A DNA stretch of 64,000 nucleotides from assembly GCF_000400935.1 (NCBI RefSeq), contig NC_021280.1, forward strand, positions 868,001 to 932,000. The letters run 5' to 3'. Under the pieces are notes generated by a model. That model saw only the letters and a list, made by a program, of their open reading frames with translations. It did no database searches and had not been told where the DNA came from. The translations under genes and the position numbers were made by a program. This stretch comes from Spiroplasma chrysopicola DF-1. GTDB lineage: Bacteria; Bacillota_I; Bacilli_A; Mycoplasmatales; Mycoplasmataceae. Shown here piece after piece: positions 9,815 through 19,955 of the stretch. Within the stretch, counting starts at the first letter, position 1; each line of letters begins with the position of its first letter.

Positions 9815-10967
9815 AAACTTGTGGGATTAACAACAATAGCAAAATTCAAGTTATTACATAAGTGGCAATAATACTGGCATTAATTGCGATGTAGGCCGGT
9901 TTATTATGTTGAACTTTTTTAGTAACAGTGGCAAAAGTTAATCATAACATTACTAATTGTAATAGCATTAAAGCACTATACTGTAAAAAGTATGGATCAT
10001 CACCAGTTATATATCCCAATGATCCTGTTGGCCGGAAAGCCAAGTCAGTAAAAAAGTTAATGACAATTTTAAAGTTTAAACTTCCTACTAAACCACCAAA
10101 AGCAATCATTCTTTTATTCTTTTTAAACATTACAAATGTTGTTGCTAATTCTGGGCAGTTTGTGACAAAAGATAAAATAAGACCCCCAACTGAAGTTTCA
10201 GGAATACCATAAACATGTGGTAAAATATCAGCGGTAATTGATAAGGCAAAAGCCAAAAAGACTAATAAAAAAGATAACCCAACAAAAATTATTGCAATTC
10301 TTTTAACTGATAGATGATTTTTATAATCTTTTTCTTCATGCTGCTCTGGTTCAATATGAAACTCTAGCCCTGGTTGGTGTTTCATTCTTTTTCGTTGACG
10401 ATGAATAACAACAGCAATTAAAGTAATATACGAAACTAAAAAAACTAACCATAGCCATGACATTTTAATCCCTGGAATTGTCGCTGTTAAAAATGGTAAT
10501 AACGCATTAGCATTTAAACCAAATGAATTTGGTAAAAAAGCTAAAAATAAAATTGTCATAAAAATAAGTGCTTCAATTAATAGACTTCAATGAAACTTAT
10601 TAATTTTAACAAATTTCTGACGCTTAATAAAAATTAAGCTTGCTAAGGCAAATAAAGCCATATAATATGAATTGGAACCTATTGTATTTCCTAAGCTAAA
10701 CTCTGGGCGATTATTTGCTCCCATTGTAATTGCAATCGTTAGTTCTGGGAGAGATGTAATGATTGCTAAAATGATTCCCCCTGCTAATGACTGACCAATT
10801 TTTTTACGGGCTGTATAAGCAATTAAAAAATTTGATAAATACATTGCACTAAATACAACTCCAACTGCTAAAACCAAAAAAATCAATCAAACAACCCCTT
10901 GGGCAACTGGCCCATCATATAGACCAAGTTTTTTAAAAAAATCGATATTCCATGAAAATAAAGTCAT
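9813..10967 (-). CDS. CaCA-family cation exchanger (Na+/Ca2+ or Ca2+/H+ antiporter)
   Basis: The protein has 384 residues with about ten helices. It shows the two inverted alpha-repeats of the CaCA superfamily. The first has TSLPELTIAITMGANNR followed by SLGNTIGSNS. The second has TNCPELATTFVMFKKN followed by a Gly-Gly-Leu-Val-Gly-Ser-Leu-Asn segment. The acidic residue in each PEL motif is the ion ligand in characterised exchangers. A charged cytosolic loop of about 50 residues (KRMKHQPGLEFHIEPEQ) separates the halves. It should expel calcium in exchange for sodium or protons; which one is not visible. The ATG at 10967 follows an AGGGTG site. Confidence 0.85.
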
Positions 10968-11111
10968 TATTCACCCTCCTTTTCTACTTTAAATTTTTGT
11001 ATTATATTATTAAAAATTATATATAATTCCTAAACTTTATCTACTATATTATTATAATAAATTTATTACAATAATAGTAGTAAACTACTGAGAAATTTAA
11101 TTTGTTTTTAT

Positions 11112-11148
11112 AAAATAAAATAGTAATTATTAATTACTATTTTATTTT
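11112..11148 (-). terminator. Terminator of fba overlapping its stop codon
   Basis: An almost perfect 37-base palindrome with 18-base arms. It includes the fba stop at 11142-11144, and on the minus strand it ends in an AT-rich run. Confidence 0.7.
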
Positions 11149-11990
11149 GCTTTTCCAGTTGCATTTAAGATTTTAATTTTTTCCTTAACTATTATTTTCA
11201 TTTCATCAATTGCTAGTCGTCCAAATTTCCGGGCATCATAACCAGTTGGATTAGCACCAAGTCAAGTTCTTATTCCCTTTACATTTGCCAATTTGAGATC
11301 AGTCCCAATATTAACTTTGCATATCCCTGCTTTAATTGCTAAGGTTAATTGGTCACTTGGTACTCCAGATGAGCCATGTAAAACAAGCGGAGTTTTCACG
11401 GCAGCCTTAATTTCAGCAATGCGGTCAATTTGTAGTTTAACTTCATCATGATAAATTCCATGAGCTGTTCCAACAGCAATTGCCAGACAATCAACTGCTG
11501 CTTGTTGAACAAAATTAATCGCTGCACTAACAGTAGTATAATTACCCCCCGTTGTACTGCGATCATCTTCTTTTCCCCCAACATGACCAATTTCTGATTC
11601 AACTTCAACCCCTCGTTGATGAGCATAACTAACTATTTCTTGCGTTTCACGAATATTTTCGCTTGTTGGTTTGGCTGAGGCATCTAACATAACAGAAGTA
11701 TATTTATTATCAACCGCTTTTTTAATTAACTCCAAATCAAAACCATGATCTCAGTGTAAAATGACTGGAACCTTTGCATTTTCAACCGCTGTTTGACCTA
11801 AGGCAGTAACATATTCAAAACCCATATATTTAGCAGCTGATTCTGTCACCATAATAATTACAGGGGCTTTTTCTTCTTCTGCTCCTTCAATAATTGCTTT
11901 TAGCATTTCTAAATTATCAAAATTAAAGGCTGGTACAGCATATGCTTCTCTTTGGGCCTTATCTAATTGCGCTTTTAAGGTTGTTTTCAA
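11142..11990 (-). CDS. fba: Class II fructose-1,6-bisphosphate aldolase
   Basis: The protein has 282 residues, the size of class IIB aldolases. It cleaves fructose 1,6-bisphosphate to glyceraldehyde 3-phosphate and dihydroxyacetone phosphate in glycolysis. Zinc ligands can be seen: His in LHWDHG, Glu in VEVESEIGHVGG, His in GTAHGIY and His in LVLHGSSG, and the phosphate-binding NIGTDLK follows. The start is a TTG at 11990 placed 6 bases after AAGGAG; there is no ATG nearby. The tagatose-bisphosphate paralogues look similar, so the sugar isomer is not proven, but this looks like the glycolytic enzyme of a sugar-fermenting mollicute. The gene is alone, with its own terminator. Confidence 0.93.
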
Positions 11991-12052
11991 AATTGTCTCC
12001 TTCTTTCTAATGTAATTATATGCTAAATAGTGATAATTTATGATAAAAATAA

Positions 12053-12091
12053 AAAAATCTCATCACATATAAACTAATGATAAGACTTTTT
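12053..12091 (-). terminator. Terminator of leuS
   Basis: Stem of about 11 bases (AAAGTCTTATCA on the minus strand against TGATGAGATTT), followed by a run of seven T and more T-rich sequence. It sits directly after the leuS stop at 12095. Confidence 0.75.
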
Positions 12092-12094
12092 AAA

Positions 12095-14521
12095 TTATTT
12101 TGCTTTGACAACAAAGTTAACTATTTTATTTTTAACAACTATTTCTTTTAAAATATCGTGCGTTGCCAATATTCCTTGAATATTTTCATGTTCTTTTGCT
12201 AATAGTAATAATTCTGCCTCTGGGGTATCAACGGGAACATCTAATTTTGCTCGCAGTTTACCATTTACTTGTACTGCAACAATTAATGTCGTTTTTTGTA
12301 AATACTTTGTTTCATAAATTGGTCACTGCCCATTGTTAATTGATGTTTGATATCCAAAATTACTTCAAATTTCTTCGGCTAAATGTGGGGCAAAACATGA
12401 CAATATTTTTGTAAAACCTTCAAAATATGGTTGATAAATTGGTTGATCAGTTTTATAACAGGCATTGATAAAAACCATTAACTGTGAAATTGCCGTATTA
12501 AAACTTAAATTTTCCAGCATTTCGGTTGTTTTTTTAACCATTTGATGATACGCAAAGTCTAATGTTTTATCGTTTACTGTTGTAAAATTATTATTTTTTA
12601 CCAAGCGATAAATCCGATCTAACCATTTGCGCATTGAATCTAGCCCTGTCTCATTCCATGGCAACGATGCTTCAATTGGCCCCATAAACATTTCATATAA
12701 ACGTAAGCTATCGGCGCCATGTGATTTAATAATATCATCGGGATTAATCACATTCCCTTTTGATTTACTCATTTTTGAACCATCAGGACCAAGAATCATT
12801 CCTTGATTTACTAATTTGATAAAAGGTTCCGAAGTTGGGACTAAGTTTTGATCAAATAAAACTTTATGCCAAAAACGAGCATATAACAAGTGTAAAACAG
12901 CATGTTCTTGACCACCAACATATAAATCAACTGGTAGTCATTCTTTTAATGCTGCTTGACCCTCAGGAGAAGCAAGATCTAACATTTCTTCTTGCCCTAT
13001 CATTAAAGGATAAGCTAAATAATATCAGCAACTTCCCGCTCATTGAGGCATTGTATTTGTTTCGCGTCGCCCTTTTTTACCTGTTGCATCAGTAACAGTT
13101 AATCAATCTGTCGCATTTGCTAAAGGTGACTCCCCCGTTGTCGAAGGCGTAATATTATCCATTTTCGGTAATGTTAATGGTAATTCTGATTCCGGAACTA
13201 GAGAAATTGAGCCATCTTCTCAATGAATAATTGGGAACGGTTCTCCTCAATAACGTTGTCGCGAAAATAATCAATCTTTTAGTTTATATGTTATTTTTGG
13301 TTGTGCAATCTTTTTTTCCCCTAAAACTGATAAAGCTTTTTCGCTAGCTTGTTTGGTATTTAGACCATCCAAAAAATCCGAATTAATGTGTTCACCATCT
13401 TTTAGAAATGGGCCATTATGATTGCTATTTTTAATAACATAACTAATCGGCAAGTTATATTTCTTTGCAAATAGATAATCACGTTCATCATGTCCTGGCA
13501 CAGCCATTACTGCCCCAGCCCCATAATGGGATAAAACATAGTCGGCTGTTCAAATTGGGATTTTTTTATTGTTAACTGGATTAATGGCATATCTGCCTAA
13601 AAAGATTCCTGTTTTTTCTTTACTTGTATCTTGACGATCTAATTCTGTTTTTGTTTTAACTAATTCTAAATATTCTTTTGTGGATGCTAAATTTTCTGGT
13701 GTTACTAATGATAAAACTAGTGGGTGCTCAGGAGCTAGGACAAGATATTCAACGCCAAAAATTGTATCTGCTCTTGTTGAAAAAACTGTAACTTCGTTTG
13801 GCATATCAGCAACAGCAAATTTGATTTCAGCACCAACTGATTTACCAATCCAATTTTTTTGTAAATCTTTAACTGATTGGGGTCAATCTAATTCATCCAA
13901 ACCACTTATTAATTGCTCAGCATAAGCCGTAATTTTTAACACTCATTGTTTCATTGGCTTTTTATAAACTGGGAAACTTCCTCGCTCAGAAACCATTTTG
14001 CCATCAACAACAAAAACTTCCTCATTAGCTAAAACTGTCCCTAATTCTGGACATCAATTAACATCTACTTCTCGTACTTCTGCTAATCCTTGTTGATACA
14101 ATTTTTCAAAAATTCATTGAGTTGTTTTAAAATATCATGGTGCTGAAGTGTTTACTTCTTTTTCATAATCATAACTAAACCCTAAAGCTTTCAATTGATT
14201 GCGAAAATTATCAATATTTTTAAGTGTAAAATCAGCTGGATCATTGCCGGTTTGTAAAGCATACTGTTCTGCTGGTAAACCAAAAGCATCTCAACCAATT
14301 GGGTGTAAAACATTATATTGTTGTAAACGACGCATACGACTAATTACATCTGTTGCAGTATAACCTTTTGGATGACCAACATGTAAACCAGCCCCTGAAG
14401 GATATGGAAACATGTCCAAAATATATGCTTTTTTACTAAAGTTTGTATTTGTAGCAAAAGTATTATGTTCTGCTCAATATTTTTGTCATTTTTGTTCAAT
14501 TGCTTTATGCGAAAATTCCAT
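12095..14521 (-). CDS. leuS: Leucyl-tRNA synthetase
   Basis: The protein has 808 residues, the normal length for a bacterial LeuRS. It charges tRNA-Leu with leucine. The HIGH-type motif is LHVGHPKGY near residue 44, and the class I KMSKS motif is KMSKSKGN near residue 575. The CP1 editing domain contains the threonine-rich STRADTIFG and a DERDYLFA segment with the conserved Asp. The C-terminal [12 protein letters not shown] stretch is typical. At least fifteen Trp codons are TGA. The ATG at 14521 follows AAGAGG. A tRNA-Leu(UAG) substrate gene is also in this window. Confidence 0.96.
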
Positions 14522-14559
14522 TGATATTCCTCTTCTCACTTTTTAATCTTATAAACAAA

Positions 14560-14565
14560 ATTATA
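14560..14565 (-). promoter_or_regulatory. Probable -10 box of leuS
   Basis: TATAAT on the minus strand, about 40 bases upstream of the leuS ATG, in an otherwise non-coding gap. The -35 region is not clear. The leader is too short for a T-box. Confidence 0.45.
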
Positions 14566-14938
14566 ACATTTTTTCCGGGTTATAACAGTACGGTAATATT
14601 GAATTAAAAAAATAATCTTCAAAATAAAAATATTTTTCTAATTAGAAAAATATTTTTACTTATTTGTTTATTTGTTGGTTCATTGATTTTTGATTTGTTG
14701 ATTTATTGATTTATTGAATTTAATTTGAAAGAAAAAGTTATAGTTCCCTTGTTTGGTTAATAAGGAATATATTCAATTTTAGTTGTAAGTTACTAATTTT
14801 GTATTTTTTATCTTTTGTTACATTTAGAAGTTCTAAAAAGTTCTGTAAAAATTATCAAAATATTTGTTTTACAAAAATTATAATTTTTAATAAAGGATCA
14901 ATGGATTTAAAATCATTTTAGTAATTATATTTTATTGT
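14566..14938. other. Gene-free AT-rich stretch with low-complexity repeat
   Basis: No gene was seen. A strong 32-base palindrome lies at 14626-14657. A low-complexity run at about 14670-14720 is built from TTGATTTA-like units (TTTGATTTGTTGATTTATTG). The remainder looks like decayed sequence continuous with the lipoprotein pseudogene that ends at 14939. Confidence 0.6.
14626..14657 (-). terminator. Perfect palindrome, likely old terminator of the decayed lipoprotein gene
   Basis: AAAAATATTTTTCTAA and its exact complement form 16-base arms. It lies 280 bases past the last recognisable codons of the lipoprotein pseudogene on the minus strand. Confidence 0.5.
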
Positions 14939-15392
14939 TTAGCGTGCAATAATTTTTACGTCTTTTTTTGCTATTTCTTCTAATTTAATTTCACCTATTT
15001 TACATTAACATTAGATATTTTTTAAACTAACATTAGGCTGTTTTTAACTGTAAAAATTGCTTTGTCATACAAATGGCATAATATTTTAGTAAATTAAACA
15101 ATTTTCTGATTAATTTTAAACCTTTTTCATTTTATTGAATTGGCTTACAACCTTATTAGCGTTAACCATAATACCTTTGTTTCTTTCTATAATTGTTATA
15201 AATATTATTTACTGATAATAACTTTTGTTCTTTAGGTGTGATTTTGCTTAAATCTTTTTTTAGGTTTGGTGCTGTTTCTAATCTAGCAACAGCTTTTGGC
15301 TTATCTTGATTCTTTTCATTACATGCCACTACACTTGTTGTACCTGTTGCTGTTAAAGAAATTGCTCCTATAATACTTAAAAGTTTTTTCAT
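14939..15392 (-). pseudogene. Decayed Spiroplasma lipoprotein gene
   Basis: The 5' part (15162-15392) is a clean 76-residue frame that begins with a typical Spiroplasma lipoprotein signal (MKKLLSIIGAISLTATG, then SVVAC with the lipobox Cys at residue 24). It breaks off at TAA. Downstream, a shifted frame reads GIMVNANKVVSQFNK, and 150 bases further another frame reads KIGEIKLEEIAKKDVKIIAR before a TAA at 14939-14941. Between them are several stops in all frames. This fits one lipoprotein gene that has lost its middle by frameshifts and nonsense mutations. Full-length members of this group are surface lipoproteins of unknown function. The short 76-residue product could still be made and lipidated. 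Confidence 0.6.
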
Positions 15393-15761
15393 AATAATAT
15401 TTTTTCTTTAACAAATATTTAATTTGTTAAAACTTTTTTTACTAATAATTTGCATTAATTACCATAAAGATTTTTGGTTTTAAATTTTTATTAATAAAAT
15501 TATTAGTAAAGCGATACTAAAGTTAAAATATTAATTAAAACTAAAATATCTATCTCAAAATAAAACACAATTTATAAAATTTATATTTATCTTTTGAGAT
15601 AGTTTTATTATAAATAAAAAAAAAAAAAAAAACGGCTAATAAAATAAAATAATAAAATTTTGCTTTTCATATGCGAAATTTTGGTAAATTACAATTCCTC
15701 ATAAAACATAAAAATATAACTATTTTCTCCTCTTACTAACATTTATGTTAAAATATACACT
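15393..15761. other. Intergenic stretch with inverted repeat and 17-A tract
   Basis: No gene was seen. It holds an 11-base inverted repeat (CTATCTCAAAA at 15550-15560 with its complement at 15592-15602, then TTTTATT) and an uninterrupted run of 17 A at 15616-15632. The promoter of the plus-strand gene at 15762 must lie at its end. Confidence 0.6.
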
Positions 15762-16178
15762 ATGAAAGCAACATTAAAAAAATTTACAATCTGGTCTTTT
15801 ATTGCTAACAGTTTATTTTTATTAATCCAAATATCTCTTGTTACGCTATTAGCCCTTTATAAAATAGACCTAAAATTAAATAATAGCGATATATCACAAA
15901 TTATTTTTGGGATTTTAGTCGTTATTATTATTTTGTTATTTCTTAGCCATTATTTTTTAATTAAATTCCCCGCTCAAAAGGTTATTAAAAACCAAAAACT
16001 AGCCCCCTGACAAGAGGATTTAGGATTTAATATGATTACACAAGATCCAACATTAGAAAATGAATTTTCTGGTTATTTAATTTATTTAAAGAAAAAAGGC
16101 TATATTTTAATTGTTACAACGAGTTTAAATTTGGCTTTTACCTTAATTACTGCCGTTATCTTTGCAGTTTTAAAATAA
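15762..16178 (+). CDS. Small membrane protein, unknown; possible leaderless mRNA
   Basis: The protein has 138 residues with three hydrophobic helices (about residues 12-34, 44-66 and 113-135) and a charged loop before the last one. It matches no family I know. One TGA codon encodes Trp at residue 84. No Shine-Dalgarno sequence precedes the ATG, and a TTAAAAT box at 15748-15754 lies only 7 bases upstream of it. If that is the -10 element, transcription would begin at the start codon itself. It is the only plus-strand gene before position 39663. Confidence 0.7.
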
Positions 16179-16180
16179 AA

Positions 16181-16212
16181 AAAATATTAAGAGCTATTCT
16201 TAATATTTTTTT
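16181..16212. terminator. Bidirectional terminator between convergent genes
   Basis: Twelve-base arms AAAATATTAAGA / TCTTAATATTTT with T runs on both strands. It serves the plus-strand gene ending at 16178 and the minus-strand gene ending at 16211. Confidence 0.75.
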
Positions 16213-16327
16213 ATTCCGCTTTTTTAGCTTTTGCCGCTAATTCTTTTGCTGCTTCTTTACGTGCTAATGCTTTTGCCGCTTTTTTTTCGGCTATTAACTT
16301 ACGACGTTTTTTCATTGCCATTGCCAT
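16211..16327 (-). CDS. 38-residue lysine/alanine-rich basic protein
   Basis: An ATG at 16327 follows a GGGATG site, and the frame runs 38 residues. After MAMAMKKRRK the chain is almost only Lys, Ala, Glu, Arg and Leu (KKAAKALARKEAAKELAAK), predicting one long, strongly basic alpha-helix. It is too short for most gene finders. The codon choice is regular and it sits 33 bases after the trxA stop in the same direction, so it may be the last gene of a trx operon. A nucleic-acid-binding or ribosome-associated role would fit its charge, but that is a guess. Confidence 0.5.
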   Translation of the reverse strand: MAMAMKKRRKLIAEKKAAKALARKEAAKELAAKAKKAE

Positions 16328-16360
16328 TAAATAATCACATCCCTTACTTCTCTAAAATAT

Positions 16361-16669
16361 TTATGCCAAGATTTTTTTAAGCTCATCTTTAGTCATAAAT
16401 CCAGTATGACGTTTGATTTCTTTTCCAGCTTTAAAAACAATTAATGTTGGAATTGACATAATTCCATATTCTTGGGCAATATTCCCTAATCGATCAACAT
16501 CTACTTTTGCAAAAGTTACATTTGTCATTTCTTCTGCTAATTCATGCACAATTGGGGCAATCATTTTACAAGGGCCACATCAATCTGCATAAAAATCTAT
16601 TAATGTCATATTATCCTTTGTAATCATTGAATCAAAATTTTCTTTATCGGTAATTGAATTTACTGCCAT
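16361..16669 (-). CDS. trxA: Thioredoxin
   Basis: The protein has 102 residues. The active site is WCGPCK, with its Trp encoded by TGA, near residue 31. The cis-proline loop is SIPTLIVF, and the DFYADWC lead-in is standard. It is the cytosolic disulfide reductant fed by thioredoxin reductase. The ATG at 16669 is preceded by GGAAAG. A standard-code reading would start at an internal Met and lose the active site. The Cof-type phosphatase gene lies 38 bases upstream in the same direction, so the two probably share a transcript. Confidence 0.95.
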
Positions 16670-16707
16670 ATCTAACTTTCCTCCGCTTTCTATATCTTTA
16701 TTATAAC

Positions 16708-17517
16708 TTATTTTTCTAAAATTACTTCTTTAATATATTTTGCGGGGCCATTTTTTTGATTTGATTGAATTGTTTCATGGGCTAATTTTTTAAGTTCATC
16801 AATTGCATTATCAACAGCAATTCCAACCCCTGCTTGGCGAATTAATTCTAAATCATTATATGAATCACCAAAAGAGTATGTATTATTAATTTCCACCCCA
16901 AGATGATGCGATAAAAATCGTAGTGCACTTCCTTTTGAAATTCCTTTACATGACAGTTCAAAAACCCGATTATTATATTGTGTAATATCTAACTGTGGTA
17001 AAATTTTTTGCAAAGTCTCAATTAATTCTTGTGCTTCTTGATCAGTTAATGAACTAGGAGCAATCACACTTGCGTGGGTAATATCTTCAGTAATTTCTTT
17101 CACATCTTTAACAATATAATAGTTTGTTTTCATTATCTTTGATCAATAATAAGAATTTTCCCCATGTTCATAGACATATGTTGAATTATTACTAAAAAAA
17201 TGAACCTTATATTTATTATAGGTAAAATTAAAAATTTTCTCTAATTCGCTATTTGAAAAAACCATCATTCAAATAAAACTATTTGTTTTAAATGAAAAAG
17301 CAATTGCCCCATTATTTGCTAAGACAAAACCATTATATTTATGGGCCTTTAATTTCTTTGCTTGGCGGATAGCATCACTTGCTAAACGACCAGTTGTCAC
17401 AACAAAATGAATACCTTCTTTTTGAGTTTTGCTAACAATCTTTTTTGTTTCCTTACTAAAGCGATGATTATCCAGCAATAATGTTCCATCTAAATCTGAA
17501 AAAATTGCTTTACTCAT
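16708..17517 (-). CDS. HAD-superfamily Cof-type phosphatase
   Basis: The protein has 269 residues. HAD motif I is FSDLDGTLL (residues 6-14) with the nucleophile Asp. Motif II is VVTTGR, and the C-terminal motif IV is SFGDSYNDLELI followed by G-V-G-I-A-V-D-N-A. The large cap between them is typical of Cof (type IIB) hydrolases, which remove phosphate from sugar phosphates or flavin/pyridoxal nucleotides. The substrate is unknown. The ATG at 17517 follows an AGGAAA site. A longer in-frame start at 17544 is less likely because it would place the HAD motif too far in. A second, less similar Cof protein is at 47141-48001. Confidence 0.85.
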
Positions 17518-17600
17518 TTTTTTCCTAAACTCCCTTCCTATCAATAACTATCCTATCCGCTTAATTATAGTTGATTATTAGTAAAAAAGCAAAATAAACA

Positions 17601-17633
17601 AAAAAATCTAAAGAACTTCTTTCTTTAGATTTT
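17601..17633 (-). terminator. Terminator of the 17642-18457 gene
   Basis: Arms AAAAATCTAAAGAA / TTCTTTAGATTTT with a five-base loop and flanking A/T runs, just after the stop at 17642. Confidence 0.7.
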
Positions 17634-17641
17634 ATGAATTA

Positions 17642-18457
17642 TTATTCTTCAAAATTTTTAATTTCTTTATCCAAATTATCTGGTTCAAACATTGCATAAT
17701 AAACTGCCGCCATAATTCCAACTGGAATAAAAATAATAACTAAACTAATTACTGATAATAAGGCAATAATAATTCCTAAATTAGCTGTTTTTTGTAGTTT
17801 TCAAGCACGGGTTGTTGTCATTAAAGTAATTGGTACTCATCATAATAACCCTATTCCAAAAGTAAAAATTGTTCCCAAAACACAAGCAGCAATTAATCAA
17901 CTTTTTCCTTTAGATAAATAACCTAGCTCTTGTTTTTGATAGTTAATAATTGGCTTGTTTGTTACAAGGTCTATTACCATTATTGGTTTTGTTTTTTTAC
18001 CAGCTGTAATCAAAATTCCAGCAGCGAGTAAAAAAGGTCATGTAATTGAAATAACAATAATTTGTGTTATAACAACATTTTTCATAAATTTTAAATAAGT
18101 AAAATCATTATTATCACCAACTGATACATTATCAGAAAATAATACTAATAAAGTAACGAACGTTGAATAACCAATTGATGATATTATTAAATAAAAAATC
18201 CCTAAAAATAATTTATCTTTAATGGTTTTAAATGTTATGCATGTTCAAACTAATGGCAATAGTATTATAAAAGTAAAGACATAAGTTAACGAATCTATAG
18301 CAGTTGATTTTTGAAGATTTGAAGATAACAAGGTAAAACTAAGAATAACTTCACATAATATTAAAATAGTTAATACTGTTAATCCTAAAATTAGTCCTGT
18401 TTTTAAAACAGGACTAATTTTTTTAAATGTATATTTTCTTTTATTTTTAAATTCTTT
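17642..18457 (-). CDS. Multi-pass membrane protein with unclear start codon
   Basis: The frame is open for 272 codons between the TAA at 18458-18460 and the TAA at 17642. The translation has six to seven hydrophobic helices and ends in an acidic tail (FEPDNLDKEIKNFEE). The N-terminal part (KNKRKYTFKKISPVLKTG followed by a helix) looks like a normal basic start of a membrane protein, yet no ATG, GTG or TTG lies before it. The first TTG would remove the first helix. Either a non-standard start (ATT at 18418 is one candidate) is used or the start codon has been lost. A 17-base inverted repeat covers codons 13-25 or so. The family is not recognised. Confidence 0.55.
18387..18424. repeat. 17-base perfect inverted repeat with T tail
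   Basis: Arms AAAATTAGTCCTGTTTT and its exact complement are separated by one base. On the plus strand the second arm runs into T residues. It looks like an intrinsic terminator but lies inside the 5' part of the open frame 17642-18457. It could end transcripts of the mannoside operon arriving from 18639, which shows no closer terminator. Confidence 0.6.
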
Positions 18458-18638
18458 TTATTTTAAATAATTTAGCTATAATAAAAAGGTAAAGATTTTC
18501 CATTTTTTTAATAAATAATTAGTTTTATTTTTGAAACTACATCTTATGAATTAATTAAAAATAAATTAATATTATGATGTTCTATAATTAGATTATAAAC
18601 TTATTATTTTAATAATAAAAAAGGCTCCAAAAAAACTA

Positions 18639-19496
18639 TTAAGGAATTAAAGTTAAAGCTCCATAAAGATTAGCTTTATTATTTTTTTGACACGCTTGAA
18701 GAACAAAAGTTTGCGAAATTCCTAACGATTTAGTTAGTTTTTCAATTTCTTTTGATAATAATCTCAGAAAAAACGTATTTTCTGAGATTCCCCCTCCAAT
18801 TAAAATAGTGTCAGGATCAATTACTAATGCAAAATTAATAATCCCTTTTGCCAGGGTAGAAACCATTGCATCAATACTTGTACGAGCATTTTCGTCTTTG
18901 TCATATAAGGCAAATAGTTCTCGGCCCGTTTTTTTAATTCCTGTTTTTTCATAATAGCGTATGATTGCCGAATAGGTGGAACTACAACTGGAAATATTTT
19001 TATAAATAGTCCCCTTTTGTTCTTCTAGTCCGCAACCAAATTCACCAGCCATAAAATGGCTGCCATGGTAAATTTGCCGATTTATGATAACAGCTCCCCC
19101 CAGGCCTGTTCCAATGACAAACATCAAGGCATTGGTAATATTTTGATTTATTGTTAACTCATATCGTGCGGCACAATTAGCATCATTTTCAATGTAAACA
19201 TTTACTTTATCTTTAAAAATATCTTTTCAATTAACTAAATGATAATTTTTAATGGCTCCTAGTCCAGAAATTTCACCCGTAAGCGGGTTAATAACTCCTA
19301 ATGAAGAAAAGGCAATATTTTCAATTTGATAACTAATTTGTAATTTTTGATATACTTTATTAACAATCGTAATAATTTGATCATTATCAATCAATGATTG
19401 GTATTCAACTTGCCCTTCACAAATAACTGTTGTTTTATCAGAGGTAAATAATAAATACTTTGTACTTAATCCCCCAATATCAAAAACTAAGTTCAT
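18639..19496 (-). CDS. ROK-family sugar kinase
   Basis: The protein has 285 residues. The N-terminal ATP-binding DIGG motif (FDIGGLSTK) and the catalytic END-A-N-C-A segment (IENDANCAA) are present. So is the GTGLGGAVI nucleotide loop, followed by G-E-F-G. The Cys-x-Cys-Gly-x-x-Gly-Cys zinc site of many ROK kinases is absent, as in some fructokinase- and glucoside-kinase-like members. It ends the mannoside operon: its ATG lies directly after the TAG of the EIIA gene. A hexose released by the mannosidase would need a kinase, so mannose or glucose is the natural guess for its substrate. Confidence 0.82.
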
Positions 19497-19955
19497 CTAT
19501 TTAATCTCTATTTCACTAATTAGTTTATAAACAGCTTCTTTTGATTTTGCTGATAGTAAGTTTTGACAAAACTCTTGGTCAACTAATTTTCGAGCGACTG
19601 AAGATAAAATTTTAATATGTTCACTTCCTGAATTAGTTTCTGGAATTGCTAAAGCAATTGCTAATTTAACTTTTGAATCATCAATTGATTTTCATTCAAT
19701 TCCATCTTTAAATAAGAACACAAATAACCCCGGTCGGCTAATTTCTTTAATTCGCGCATGGGGAATGGCGATACCATCATTAAAACCTGTTGTTCCTTCT
19801 TTTTCACGTTTTACTAATCCTTTAAAACATTTTTTTAAATTGTTACTAACGTCATTTTCGACAAAAGCGTTAGCAATAAATGTAAAGGCTTCTTTTTGAG
19901 TTTTACAATCTACATCAAAATAGATATGGTTTAAATTAAATAATTCTTGTTGCAT
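19497..19955 (-). CDS. PTS EIIA, fructose/mannitol type
   Basis: The protein has 152 residues. The phospho-accepting His is residue 66 in DGIAIPHAR, the signature of the PTS_EIIA_2 family. It takes phosphate from HPr and passes it to an EIIB domain, here presumably that of the EIIBC protein at 22653-24500, which lacks its own EIIA. The gene starts inside the 3' end of the mannosidase gene (20-base overlap), and its GAGGAG ribosome site is part of that coding sequence. One TGA Trp interrupts it at 19692. It ends with TAG immediately before the ROK kinase ATG. Confidence 0.9.

Noticed and set aside
14522-14620. T-box leader for leuS
   Set aside because: The gap from the -10 box to the ATG is about 40 bases, and no T-box or specifier stem is present.
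14670-14720. Repeated TTGATTTA units as a CRISPR-like array
   Set aside because: Units are short, imperfect and without spacers; simple low-complexity DNA explains them.
15550-15602. Inverted repeat as a terminator
   Set aside because: No gene ends next to it on either strand, and the loop is 31 bases; it was kept only as part of the intergenic description.
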